Source of the DNA: Turnera subulata
Lineage: Eukaryota; Streptophyta; Magnoliopsida; Malpighiales; Passifloraceae
Assembly (NCBI GenBank): GCA_028386065.3
Contig: JAKUCV010004414.1
Span: forward strand, 9,244-73,243
Direction: 5' to 3'
Length of the DNA stretch: 64,000 bases
Of the stretch, positions 36,597-47,292 are shown one piece after another. How positions within the stretch are numbered: the stretch's first letter is position 1; each line of letters begins with the position of its first letter. A program made the position numbers and the translations under genes. The notes under the pieces were generated by a model. The model saw nothing but the letters and a program-made list of their open reading frames with translations. It was not told the DNA's origin and did no database searches.

Positions 36597-38056
36597 GATA
36601 AGGAGTGAGGGGGGGTACCATCCCCTTTAGGGGTATTCTGCACTGCCTTCCCTCGTCCTCGGCTACGTTTAGGTTTCGCAGCAGGTTTGGACTTAGGAGG
36701 AAGTGCAACATCTGGGACAGAATTAGATACAACAGGTTACTGCTGTGGACTAGAAACTCCCATAACAACAGAAGGTGCAGCAGTAGTAGTTAGAGAGCAA
36801 CTATTAGCATTTGTTGAGAGAGAGGGTTTTGAAGATACTATAGCAGTGTCACAATGTGTAGAAGGACAGACCAATGCAGAATCAATGGGTTTATCTTCTA
36901 TAGAAACAGACACTGAAATAGGAGCATCAGTTTGAATAGAAGGCTGAACAATACCAGTAGAGACTGTATGGACTGAATCAACAGTGGATACCGGAGCAAT
37001 ATTTGACAAAACAGCAACTGTAGATTTGGGCACCCATTGGACCGTAGATCGCTTGGTAGAACAAGCCATTTGGTGATGTCCCCACTTTTTACACAGATCA
37101 CAATATTGAGGTTTCCAGGAATAAGAGACACCAATAGTTCGTGTACAACCATCAAAAGAGATTGGAAGTTCCTCACGAAGAGGCTTAGAGAAATCAACAT
37201 CCACACAAACACTTACACTATCAGAGGACAATAACTTTGAGCAATCCTGATTCACGTGTGATGGCTTCCCAATAGCACTAGCCAAGTAGCTCAACCCTTC
37301 CTTGGTTAACAGTTCAAAGGGAACTTGCTTCAGTTGTACCCACACGGGAATTAAAGATGCAGTAAAATCCACCGGTTGAATCCCAACTTCCCACTTACGA
37401 AGCAGCAAAGGAATCCCTCCAATATGCCAAGGCCCACCGTGAAGAGCACGAGCCAGAGATGATTCAACAGAGAATTGCAGGAGAAAAAGCTCTTCAGAGT
37501 AAGGAATTACAGAGACAGAACCTTGACGCCCCCACAGTTTTGCTGCCATAGCTTGAAATAGCACAAGTTTTGGAGCATGGCCCATGAATTGGCCAATGAG
37601 ACACATAGAATACTTCTTACTGCCAATTTCCAAGATATGAGATGGGAATTGGATGACCTTGGAGTTATCAGCAAAGATGGGCTGGACAAAATGCAGAGGA
37701 TGCACAGATTTATTTTGAACAATGCCAGCCCATGTTGTAGTGTTAGATGGAACCGAAGCCTTAGCAGGAACTGGAACTTCCATAGAAGAGAGAATCCCCA
37801 AATTTCCTTGACATCCCAAGGAATCCCTAGCTACCAATTGAGCAGAATCAGGAAGGGATTTGGATACTTCAGTGGAAGAGATTGGAACAATCACATCACC
37901 CGCCACGTTTTTCCCCTTCAATTGCTTCTAGGCGTGAGAACCGGCATGGAAGAGCGATTCCAAGACATTGAGATCCATCGCCATAGATGATCGCTCACAA
38001 GGGAGCCCAGAGGAATCCAGGATGGAAGAAGATGGCAATTGTGAACAGGATGCCAT
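36593..38056 (-). pseudogene. LINE ORF1: DUF4283 and CCHC RNA-binding protein, broken
   Basis: ATG at 38056-38054 (MASCSQLPSSS); TAG at 37930-37928 interrupts the N-terminal part. The DUF4283 domain spans about 37600-37200 (AAKLWGRQGSVSVIPYSEEL, then ALHGGPWHIGGIPLLLRKW and LIPVWVQLKQVPFELL). A zinc knuckle CDLCKKWGHHQMAC (near 37100-37060) keeps all CCHC ligands. A Ser/Thr/Val-rich part follows. TAA at 36739-36737 is followed in frame by a basic tail (KPAAKPKRSRGRGK) that ends at TGA 36595-36593. The family coats LINE RNA. Confidence 0.88.
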
Positions 38057-38697
38057 GGTATAAGGAAATATGAAACGCCCGTGTCCCAATTTTTTTTAAT
38101 ATAAGTTATAAATTAATTATAGATTGACCAAATTGTCCTTATCATTCCCGGGACACCCGTATCCCAAATTATCCATTAAGGAATGTATAGCATGTGAAGT
38201 GACCAAAATGCCCTTCTTCTCGGGATACAATATCAACAACATAATCAATGACAAATTATACAAATAAATTACACAACAACGAGTATGCAGCGGAAAACTA
38301 AACATAAGATAACATGTATACAGTGAACTCTATGGATCCGACCCGAGGAGAGGAATGCACCGCCACCTGCTGATATGCTCTTCTGATCATCGATCAGCTA
38401 TCTTGTGTAAAACTGTGAGGGGGTGAGACCAACCACTGTCTCACCGCAAACAAATAAACCAATAATATACAATTACAAATCAAGTACACCGACATCAATC
38501 AACAACAACCACAATACACAGAGCAAGACATCATCAGACTACAAACCATCACTTGTCATTACTTATATTATTATCTTTGTTATTAGGGTTTAAATATTTT
38601 ATTAGGGCCCTCTACTGTGTGCGTCGAGCTCGGTCCCGTCTCATGAGACAACCAGGCATAAGCCCAAATAAACCAGGCACGAAGCCCAAACATATCC

Positions 38698-38699
<2 letters not shown>

Positions 38700-38730
<31 letters not shown>
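38700..38730 (+). repeat. GA microsatellite
   Basis: About 15 GA units followed by AAGAGGGAGG repeats; shorter counterparts at 43415-43442 and 60607-60635 in the related LTRs. Confidence 0.95.
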
Positions 38731-38735
<5 letters not shown>

Positions 38736-39521
38736 GGAGGTAGAAAGGGGGAGATAGAAAGAGGGAGGTAGAACCGGCCATCACAGGCCCACATGCGAAC
38801 CCGCATGCCATCCCGAGGGGTATTACTTCCCGCTCGAACCAACAGGTGAACAGCTCCACAGTAGACTTTATCATAATTCGTTATTCTCATTTATCCTTTA
38901 AGAGTTGTACCATACGTTATTGTCAAACATCGTTGTGTGGATTTAACATCTTATTCTCAAATTCGAGCCCCAGCCCATAGTCCACCACACAAACCACAAA
39001 TCTATATCTCATGTGTTTATCATAACCAAACAAGTCATATTAGACAGGCACAATACATCACATCGGACAACAGGCCACATAATCAGGCACACCACGTCAT
39101 AGGTAACAACAACATAATTCACTTCGCAAATAGCAACAACAGCACTACAGACAAGCATGCATACAGCATTAACGACCAAACAAATAACACCACTTATATT
39201 CCAAGACATTTAACCGAGCATTGTAGGCAGTAATGTATACAAAGGTTTATAAGTCCTCACCTTGGCCATATTAATTGTCTCGGAAGCCGAAGCTCATTCC
39301 ACCTTAACATATCCTATATTGGAATCAAAATGACCACACATAAGGTCCACATAAAATCATGATGAATGCATGTCAATGCCATGACTATAACGACATGAAA
39401 TCTTTTAGTCCTTAAGCCCAATTAAGATAGGTCTATGATCCTAGCTCGACAAATCCTATAACTTAGCCTTAGACCAAAAGTTCGCTTAAGTCCAATTATT
39501 TATCTCGATTAACGGTTCACA

Positions 39522-39632
39522 GGGCCTAAAGCCCACATCAATTAAAGTCACTGGCCTAAAGCCCATTTTAAATTAATTACTCTTTATTGGGCCTATAGCC
39601 CGTTTCCATAATAGTCCTTGGGCCTAAAGCCC
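39522..39632. repeat. GGGCCTAAAGCCC inverted-repeat cluster
   Basis: Four copies starting at 39522, 39552, 39589 and 39620, each GGGC(C)TAAAGCCC-like (GGGCCTATAGCCC once). The same set is in the other LTR (44236-44346), and related motifs occur in the LTRs near 50928-51097 and 61213-61316. Confidence 0.8.
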
Positions 39633-41329
39633 GTATATCCTTAACGTGACATAACTTGGGTCTAGGCCCGGCCCATTCACTTACTCACATTAATCGAGCT
39701 CCCGAGCCCGACCTTTTCGGCCTAAGGATATTATGTGCGTCGGATATATATACCGGCCACGCGTCACTCTTTCCCCACACCCGGTTTCCACTAAATCCGT
39801 TTTATTTCAATACACTGATTATATGCATTTACACTACATGATTGTACAAGAATCAAATAACGGCCAACACCGAGAATTACCATGTAATGCTGGGAAAAGA
39901 AATTCATGACTTGCCAGAACAAAAACCCGGTCCTCGCCAGAAAATTCCCGAGCCTCGCCGGATTCCGGTCAGCCCTTGCCGGAAAAGCATCTCGACCCGC
40001 CGGTAGAACAACTAGCGACATCGGAGAAATTCCTACAGCCCAGAAACATCCCATTCTTTCTGTCCATTCCAACAAAACATAATATGGCATTCAAACAACA
40101 ACCCCCCTTAGATCCAAATACATCAATAGCCGGATTAATAACACTAAGTCACCAAAAACTCACCGGAAAAACGGACCTCTCCGCCCGTGTCAGATCCGAG
40201 CACAACCAATCGCTGCTGGAACACAAGCACGCCATTCTCTACTAGAAACTAACAGCAAAAACACCACAGCCGGTCCAGAACCACCATCATCCGAATCCAC
40301 GCACCCCCTGCAACCGACATTCGCAACCAGCCAACATCAAACCCCCAAACCAAAGAAACCCCGCTCACAGAAGAAGAGAAAAGAAGGGTGGCGGCTTACC
40401 AGCGATGGCGGCAACGGCGGCGGCGGTGTGGACTCGAACCTAGTCCTCGAGCCGCTGCTCATCCTCCTCCTCCTCAAACCACCCCTCGCCGTTGCGTCCA
40501 CAGCGGCCAAACCCGGACCAAGAAAGCGAGGATGCCGGCGGCGCCTCCTGTCCATGCGCTGCGCTCCACGTCGCGTGCAGAGCCTCGCCCCTCACGATCT
40601 CCTCTGCAACAGCAACGACGGTGACACGAGGAGAAGGAGCACGAGTGGCGACGGCAGCCGGTAATGCCACGATTTGAGGCGGGCAACAGGTGGACGGCTG
40701 TGTGTCGTTGCAGTTGCGATTCAAGGAGCGGCGGCGGCGGCGTAAAGGAAGAGGAAAAAGAAATGGTGTCAATATGAGGTGGGGAGAAGAGAAGAGAACC
40801 GGATCGGGCAAGATTGTGAGAGGAAAAGTAAAGAAAAAGAGAAGAAAAGTTGAGAAGGAGGGGGAGCAGGGTGAGCCGTCGGGGAGAGAAAGAGAAGTGG
40901 GAAGGAGAGAGAGAAAAGAAAGATTATATATGCGCACTCTTGGGCTAGGGTTTCGTCAATAGCAAAACGGCGTCGTTTTGCTTCCAAACGGCGTCATTCC
41001 GTCTACAAGCCCCTCCCCTGGTCAACCTCAAAGTCAAAACGCATCCCTTTGTGTGTTTTAGGTTTTGGCTCCACCAAAACTACGTAGTTTTAGTAAAAAC
41101 TACACCCCATCTTGTGTTTCACCACAAAATACAAATAAACTCCAAAAGAAATCCAATTACGGTTTAATTTCACCATTAAATAAATATTTCCAAAGAAAAG
41201 AAGAAGAAATTAATAATAATCTTCTTGACCTAAAATCCCGGAAATTCTGTAAGGGTAAAATGGGAAATAAAATTTCAAAAATTCCGAAAAATTTCATAAA
41301 AACTAAAAAAGAAAATTCGGGGCGTTACA

Positions 41330-42779
41330 GTTCTACCCCACTTAACAAAATTTCATCCTCGAAATTTACGTAATAAGTTAAGCAAGCAAGTGCTTAAATG
41401 ACATAAACAAGTGTCACCCGGTATCAAAATACCGTTGGCCAAAACTACCAAGTAGAACTATCATGTCCATCAATCACATTTCCAAGCAAGAACTCCATCA
41501 AACCAAGTCGATCATCCACTTTAGTCAAACATGATCAATAGCACATAAGATCAAAGCACTAACCCAAAAGTCTCACTTAAACATCATCAACATTATCAAC
41601 ACCAGAATCCATAAACCGTTTCATTTATTATCACTTAACCAAATACATCCAATCTTTCAATCCATCAAACATATCCTCGGATAACATAACCCAAAAATAA
41701 ATGTCACCTACATAACAAAATCATCACACCCATTGTGAATACCTCAAGATCATAAATCCATAATCTATTTCATTTTCTGAACCACCAAGAATTTTCTTTA
41801 TCACACACCAATTCAGCCAAAAATCGAATATATTCCGGGATCATACCTTAGGCACCAGAAACCGACCGTTACCGAAATGTCATAATTATAATTCCTCAAG
41901 ACCCAAATATTCTTTCATAACTCATACCCATACTCAAAATCTACTCCTCAAGCCATACTTAGCACGAACTCCAAAGTTTCTTTGACAAAGAACTTAAAAC
42001 ATCACTTTGTCTCTCATCAGATGATTAGCTAACTAGGAAAAGACTCACAATTCCCGAGATCATCTCAAAATCAAACCTCAATGTAAACATACTCCTAGCA
42101 TCCTCATCAATCACATGAACTATAACCTCGACAAAGATCCATGACCAAAACCTTTTAATCACAATCACCATCAATATCTCAAATCTCAACAAAGTGAAGT
42201 ACCCCCAAATATCATCAAAAGATATTTCCCCAAACATATCATTAGATCAACCTCAAATTAACTCAAGAAATTATCAGTTCGATTTCCAAACAAGATTTAA
42301 TCCATATATAATTCACAAGTAAATTCAAATCTCGAGCTCAAGTAATCATACCACAAATAACATGATCATCAAGATTACAGGAATCATATCCATAAGCATC
42401 ATATCAGATCATCTCTTAGCAGATGTAACATCCGAAAGCAAACCGATGGTCCTTACATGTGTTGGCCAGTTCCACACAGACAAGAAACATAAACAAGGAA
42501 TTAAGAGTCTACACCGACTCTAACAAAACAGTGGATACTCCACAAAACAAACCTTACAACATCCTAAGCTGTAAAGGTAAACATATCATTTCAACAACAA
42601 TATCGGGTATTTCCACCCTCAGTAGGTGCGTGTCCTCCACCGGATCCATAGTACGATTCACCATATGAATGAATACGACAAATGCAACAACCGACTCAAA
42701 AAGGAGTAGACTTATGCACATAAAGGCAGAAAACCACCCAACACATCCCAAAGGATCTACAGCCTGCTCCGCTACCAAC
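41330..42779 (-). other. Internal domain of element 1, nearly non-coding
   Basis: Bounded by the primer-binding site at 42778-42763 and the polypurine tract near 41343-41331. The only protein-like trace is a 31-codon frame beginning MDPVEDTHLLRVEIPDIV near 42646, probably the remnant of a gag start. The sequence is clearly homologous to 51518-52976 of element 2. A CGGTAT-TTTG-ATACCG hairpin (about 41420-41435) lies about 80 bp before the tract in both elements. Confidence 0.8.
42763..42778 (-). other. Primer-binding site of element 1
   Basis: TTGGTAGCGGAGCAGG directly after the 5' LTR; the same 16 bases stand at 51519-51534 in element 2. Confidence 0.7.
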
Positions 42780-43414
42780 AGAAACGCCCGTGTCCCAATT
42801 TTTTTTAATATAAGTTATAAATTAATTATAGATTGACCAAATTGTCCTTATCATTCCCGGGACACCCGTATCCCAAATTATCCATTAAGGAATGTATAGC
42901 ATGTGAAGTGTCCAAAATGCCCTTCTTCCCGGGATACAATATCAACAACATAATCAATGACCAATTATACAAATAAATTACACAACAACGAGTATGCAGC
43001 AGAAGACTAAACATAAGATAACATGTATACAGTGAACTCTATGGATCTGACCCGAGGAGAGGAATGCACCGCCACCTGCTGATATGCTCTTCTGATCATC
43101 GATCAGCTATCCTGTGTAAAACTGTGAGGGGTTGAGACCAACCACTGTCTCACCGCAAACAAATAAACCAATAATATACAATTACAAATCAACTACAAGT
43201 ACACTGGCATCAATCAACAACAACCACAATACACAGAGTAAGACATCATCAGACTACAAACCATCACTTGTCATTACTTATATTATTATCTTTGTTATTA
43301 GGGTTTAAATATTTTATTAGGGCCCTTTACTGTGTGCGTCGAGCTCGATCCCGTCTCATGAGACAACCAGGCATAAGCCCAAATAAACCAGGCACGAAGC
43401 CCAAACATATCCAT

Positions 43415-43446
<32 letters not shown>

Positions 43447-46020
43447 AGGGAGGTAGAAAGGGGGAGATAGAAAGAGGGAGGTAGAACCGGCCATCACAGG
43501 CCCACATGCGAACCCGCATGCCATCCCGAGGGGTATTACTTCCCGCTCGAACCAACCGGTCAATAGCTCCACAGTAGACTTTATCATAATTCGTTATTCT
43601 CATTTATCCTTTAAGTGTTGTACCATACGTTATTGTCAAACATCGTTGTGTGGATTTAACATCTTATTCTCAAATCCGGGCCCCAACCCATAGTCCACCA
43701 CACAAACCACAAATCTATATCTCATGTGTTTATCATAACCAAACAAGTCATACTAGACAGGCATAATACATCACATCAGACAACAGGCCACATAATCAGG
43801 CACACCACATCATAGGTAACAACAACATAATTCACTTCACAAATAGCAACAACAGCACAACAGGCAAGCATGCATACAGCATTAAAGACCAAACAAATAA
43901 CACCACTTATATTCCAAGACATTTAACCGAGCATTGTAGGCAGTAATGCATACAAAGGTTTATAAGTCCTCACCTTGGCCATATTAATTGTCTCGAAAGC
44001 CGAAGCTCATTCCACCTTAACATATCCTATATTGGAATCAAAATGATCACACATAAGGTCCACATAAAATCATGATGAATGCATGTCAATGCCGTGACTA
44101 TAACGACTTGAAATCTTTTAGTCCTTAAGCCCAATTAAGATAGGTCTATGATCCTAGCTCGACAAAACCTATAACTTAGCCTGAGACCAAAAGTTCGCTT
44201 AAGTCCAATTATTTATCTCGATTAACGGTTCACAGGGCCTAAAGCCCACATCAATTAAAGTCACTGGCCTAAAGCCCATTTTAAATTAATTACTCTTTAT
44301 TGGGCCTATAGCCCGTATCCATAATAGTCCTTGGGCCTAAAGCCCGTATATCCTTAACGTGACATAACTTCGGTCTAGGCCCGGCCCATTCACTTACTCA
44401 CATTAATCGAGCTCCCGAGCCCGACCTTTTCAGCCTAAGGATATTATGTGCGTCGGATATATATACCGGCCACGCGTCACTCTTTCCCCACACCCGGTTT
44501 CCACTAATTCCGTTTTATTTCAATACACTGATTATATGCATTTACACTACATGATTGTACAAGAATCAAATAATGGCCAACACCGAGAATTACCATGTAA
44601 TGCCGGGAAAAGAAATTAATGACTTGCCGGAACAAAAACCCGGTCCTCGCCGGATTCTGGTCAGCCTTGCCGGAAAAGCATCTCGACCCGCCGGTAGAAC
44701 AACCAGCGACACCGGAGAAATTCCTACAGCCCAGAAACATCCCATTCTTTCTGTCCATTCCAACAAAACATAATATGGCATTCAAACAACAACCCCCCTT
44801 AGATCCAAATACATCAATAGCCGGATTAATAACACTGAGTCACCAAAAACTCACCGGAAAAACGGACCTCTCAACCCGTGTCAGATCCGAGCACAACCAG
44901 TCGCTGCTGGAACACAAGCACGCCACTCTCTACTAGAAACTAACAGCACGAACACGACAGCCGGTCCAGAACCACCATCATCCGAATCCACGCACCCCAT
45001 GCAACCGACACTCGCAACCAGCCAACATCAAACCCCCAAACCAAAGAAACCCCGCTCACAGAAGAAGAGAAAAGAAGTGTGGCGGCTTACCAGCGATGGC
45101 GGCAACGGCGGCGGCGGTGTGGACTCGAACCTAGTCCTCGAGCCGCTGCTCATCCTCCTCCTCCTCAAACCACCCCTCGCCGTTGCGTCCACAGTGGCCA
45201 AACCCGGACCAAGAACGTGAGGAAGCCGGCGGCGCCTCCTGTCCATGCGCTGCGCTCCACATCGCGTGCAGAGCCTCGCCCCTCCCGATCTGCTCTGCAA
45301 CAGCAACGACGGTGACACGAGGAGAAGGAGCACGAGTGGTGGCGGCAGCCGTTAATGCCACGATTTAAGGCGAGCAACAGGTGGACGGCTGTGTGTCGTT
45401 GCAGTTGCGATTCAAGGAGCGGCGGCGGCGGCGTAAAGGAAGAGGAAAAAGAAATGGTGTCAATATGAGGTGGGGAGAAGATAAGAGAACCGGATCGGGC
45501 AAGATTGTGAGAGGAAAAGTAAAGAAAAAGAGAAAAAAAGTTGAGAAGGAGGGGGAGCAGGGTGAGCCGTCGGGGAGAGAAAGAGAAGTGGGAAGGAGAG
45601 AGAGAAAAGAAAGATTTTATATGCGCACTCTAGGGCTAGGGTTTCGTCAATAGCAAAACAGCGTCGTTTTGCTTCCAAACGGCGTCATTCCGTCTACAAG
45701 CCCCTCCCCTGGTCAACCTCAAAGTCAAAACGCATCCCTTTGTGTGTTTTAGGTTTTGGCTCTACCAAAACTACGGAGTTTTAGTAAAAACTACACCTCA
45801 TCTTGTGTTTCACCACAAAATACAAATAAACTCCAAAAGAAATCCAATTACGGTTTAATTTCACCATTAAATAAATATTTCCAAAGAAAAGAAGAAGAAA
45901 TTAGTAATAATCTTCTTGACCTAAAATCCCGGAAATTCCGTAAGGGTAAAATGGGAAATAAAATTTCAAAAATTCCGAAAAATTTCATAAAAACTAAAAA
46001 CGAAAATTCGGGGCGTTACA
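42780..46020 (-). repeat. 5' LTR of element 1
   Basis: 3241 bp, collinear with 38071-41329. It lacks about 20 bp present in the other copy near 39935 and has a shorter GA tract. Followed by the AAATA target duplication. Confidence 0.9.
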
Positions 46021-46025
46021 AAATA

Positions 46026-46171
46026 GATGGATGGAGAAGAAAGATTAGAGAAGAGCAAAACAAAGTCGCAATGATTTTCTATGAAATTTGTTGAAAACTA
46101 AATTTCAGAGAAAATTCCTCTCTTGCTCACATCTCAGCACTTTTTTCACAGATAAAGATAAAGCCAAACTC
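46026..46171 (-). other. LINE 5' UTR beyond the inserted element
   Basis: Pyrimidine-rich on the minus strand (CTTTCTTCTCCATCC), in line with 38057-38070 once the LTR element is removed. It starts at GAGTTTGGC next to the right LINE target duplication. Confidence 0.7.
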
Positions 46172-46188
46172 TATAATCAAACAATTTT
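46172..46188 (+). repeat. LINE target site duplication, right copy
   Basis: TATAATCAAACAATTTT, 16 of 17 bases as at 32806-32822. Confidence 0.75.
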
Positions 46189-47117
46189 ATTACTTTTCTG
46201 GTGAGGTTTGACATTTTTTGAAGAATAATATTAATTGAATATGTACTTTTTTCTTTGTTGATTTAAGAACAGGATTTCATTCATTTTGATGTTTAATATT
46301 GTGAAATATCTTTTTCTAATTTTTAATGGTCATTATAAGTGACTATTTTACTAATCAATATTCCTATTCAATATTTACATAAATTATTAATTTTTTATAA
46401 TAAAAAATTATTGTTTGGTCATACACTTTTAATCCTATATAAACATTATTATTCCTCTCTATTCTTTGTTCTATATTCTTTTAATAATTTATTGACAGGA
46501 TGGTAGGCCCCATTATCTTTTTTTCAAGGTACAACATCAAGACTCGTCACAAACACATCCTCAACAAATATTTAGTATCATTGATCTCTACACGCAACCC
46601 TCATCTTGTGAGGCAGCACCACTCATAAATCATGATCTTTTAAATTTTAATCCCTCACCTTCAGTATCTAAATCGTTCTTAATTATTTTTTTTCTCTCTC
46701 TCTTTGATATGAAATGATTTATATTAAAATAATCGCATGCTAAATTAGTTGCACAACAATCAAGATTGTAAAATAGTAATTGCGTCATAATATTAAAAAA
46801 TGGCAAGAAAAAATATTCGCTTAAATAGATAGATTTGCAGATTAACCAATATCTCCCATAGTATAAACAAAAATAGGAAAATTTATAGATAAGTAAAACT
46901 AAAACATATGCTAATCAGGATAAACAACAGCAAACAATGGCCTAATTTGGAGGATTAAAAGAACACGAGGGAATATCCAAATGAGAGCAATATGGAAGAG
47001 GAAGAATATTCAAGTCCTTGCCAATAAGGTAAGTCACCAAGCAAAGTGGAAAAGAAGAAGGTAATGGCATGATTTTTTTTTAAAAAAAAACTCTGCAATT
47101 TCTTTGTGTGGATGATC
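46189..47117. other. Spacer, AT-rich, no gene seen
   Basis: No reading frame of interest and no recognised repeat; a small CT run near 46691-46702. Confidence 0.6.
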
Positions 47118-47136
47118 AATAATGGTATTGTCATTA

Positions 47137-47273
47137 TCGGAGCATGATAGCTCCAGTGGCATAAGTTTTTGGTTTCCACCAAGATCACCCGGGTTCGATC
47201 CTGAATGCGGGGCAAAAATTAGATTGGGGTTAGGATGGGGGCGATGTATATATAGATCAGTGAGCGACCAGAA
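47137..47273 (+). mobile_element. tRNA-derived SINE
   Basis: About 137 bp with an RNA polymerase III A box (TAGCTCCAGTGG, 47148-47159) and B box (GGTTCGATCC, 47192-47201). It is framed by AATAATGGTATTGTCATTA (47118-47136) and the same 19-mer with one change at 47274-47292. The 3' half ends GTGAGCGACCAGAAA, without a long poly(A). It would be mobilised by a LINE. Confidence 0.85.
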
Positions 47274-47292
47274 AATAATGTTATTGTCATTA

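Larger units (their letters stand above)
38071..41329 (-). repeat. 3' LTR of element 1
   Basis: 3259 bp. It contains a GA microsatellite (38700-38730), GGGCCTAAAGCCC repeats (39522-39632), a GC-rich leader-like part (40380-40740), and palindromes at 40961-40982 and 41076-41091. Confidence 0.9.
38071..46020 (-). mobile_element. Large-LTR non-autonomous Gypsy-type element 1
   Basis: LTRs of 3259 and 3241 bp flank only 1450 bp. A perfect 5-bp target duplication AAATA lies at 38066-38070 and 46021-46025. On the minus strand the LTR begins TGTAACGCC and ends GGGCGTTTCA; a TTGGTAGCGGAGCAGG primer-binding site and an AAGTGGGGTAGAA polypurine tract stand next to the LTRs. No gag or pol is present. 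The two LTRs are visibly very similar (scattered substitutions, GA-repeat length, one small deletion), so it is younger than the LINE it sits in. Confidence 0.92.
32819..46171 (-). mobile_element. L1-type LINE, full-length structure, split by an LTR element
   Basis: Tail: 12 T at 32819-32830 (poly(A) on the minus strand). ORF2 lies at 36596-32944, ORF1 at 38056-36593 and the 5' UTR continues to 38070. The LTR element 38071-46020 then interrupts, and the LINE 5' UTR resumes at 46026 and ends at 46171, where the right target duplication begins. Removing the insert gives a LINE of about 5.4 kb, usual for plant L1. Both ORFs are damaged. Confidence 0.85.

Noticed and set aside
40388..40740. GC-rich frames in the LTRs of element 1 as host coding exons
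   Set aside because: All six frames are partly open because of GC-rich repeats; the same sequence lies in both LTRs, so it is leader-like LTR sequence.
47137..47273. tRNA gene
   Set aside because: A and B boxes are present but no cloverleaf with acceptor stem; the 19-bp duplication shows a SINE.
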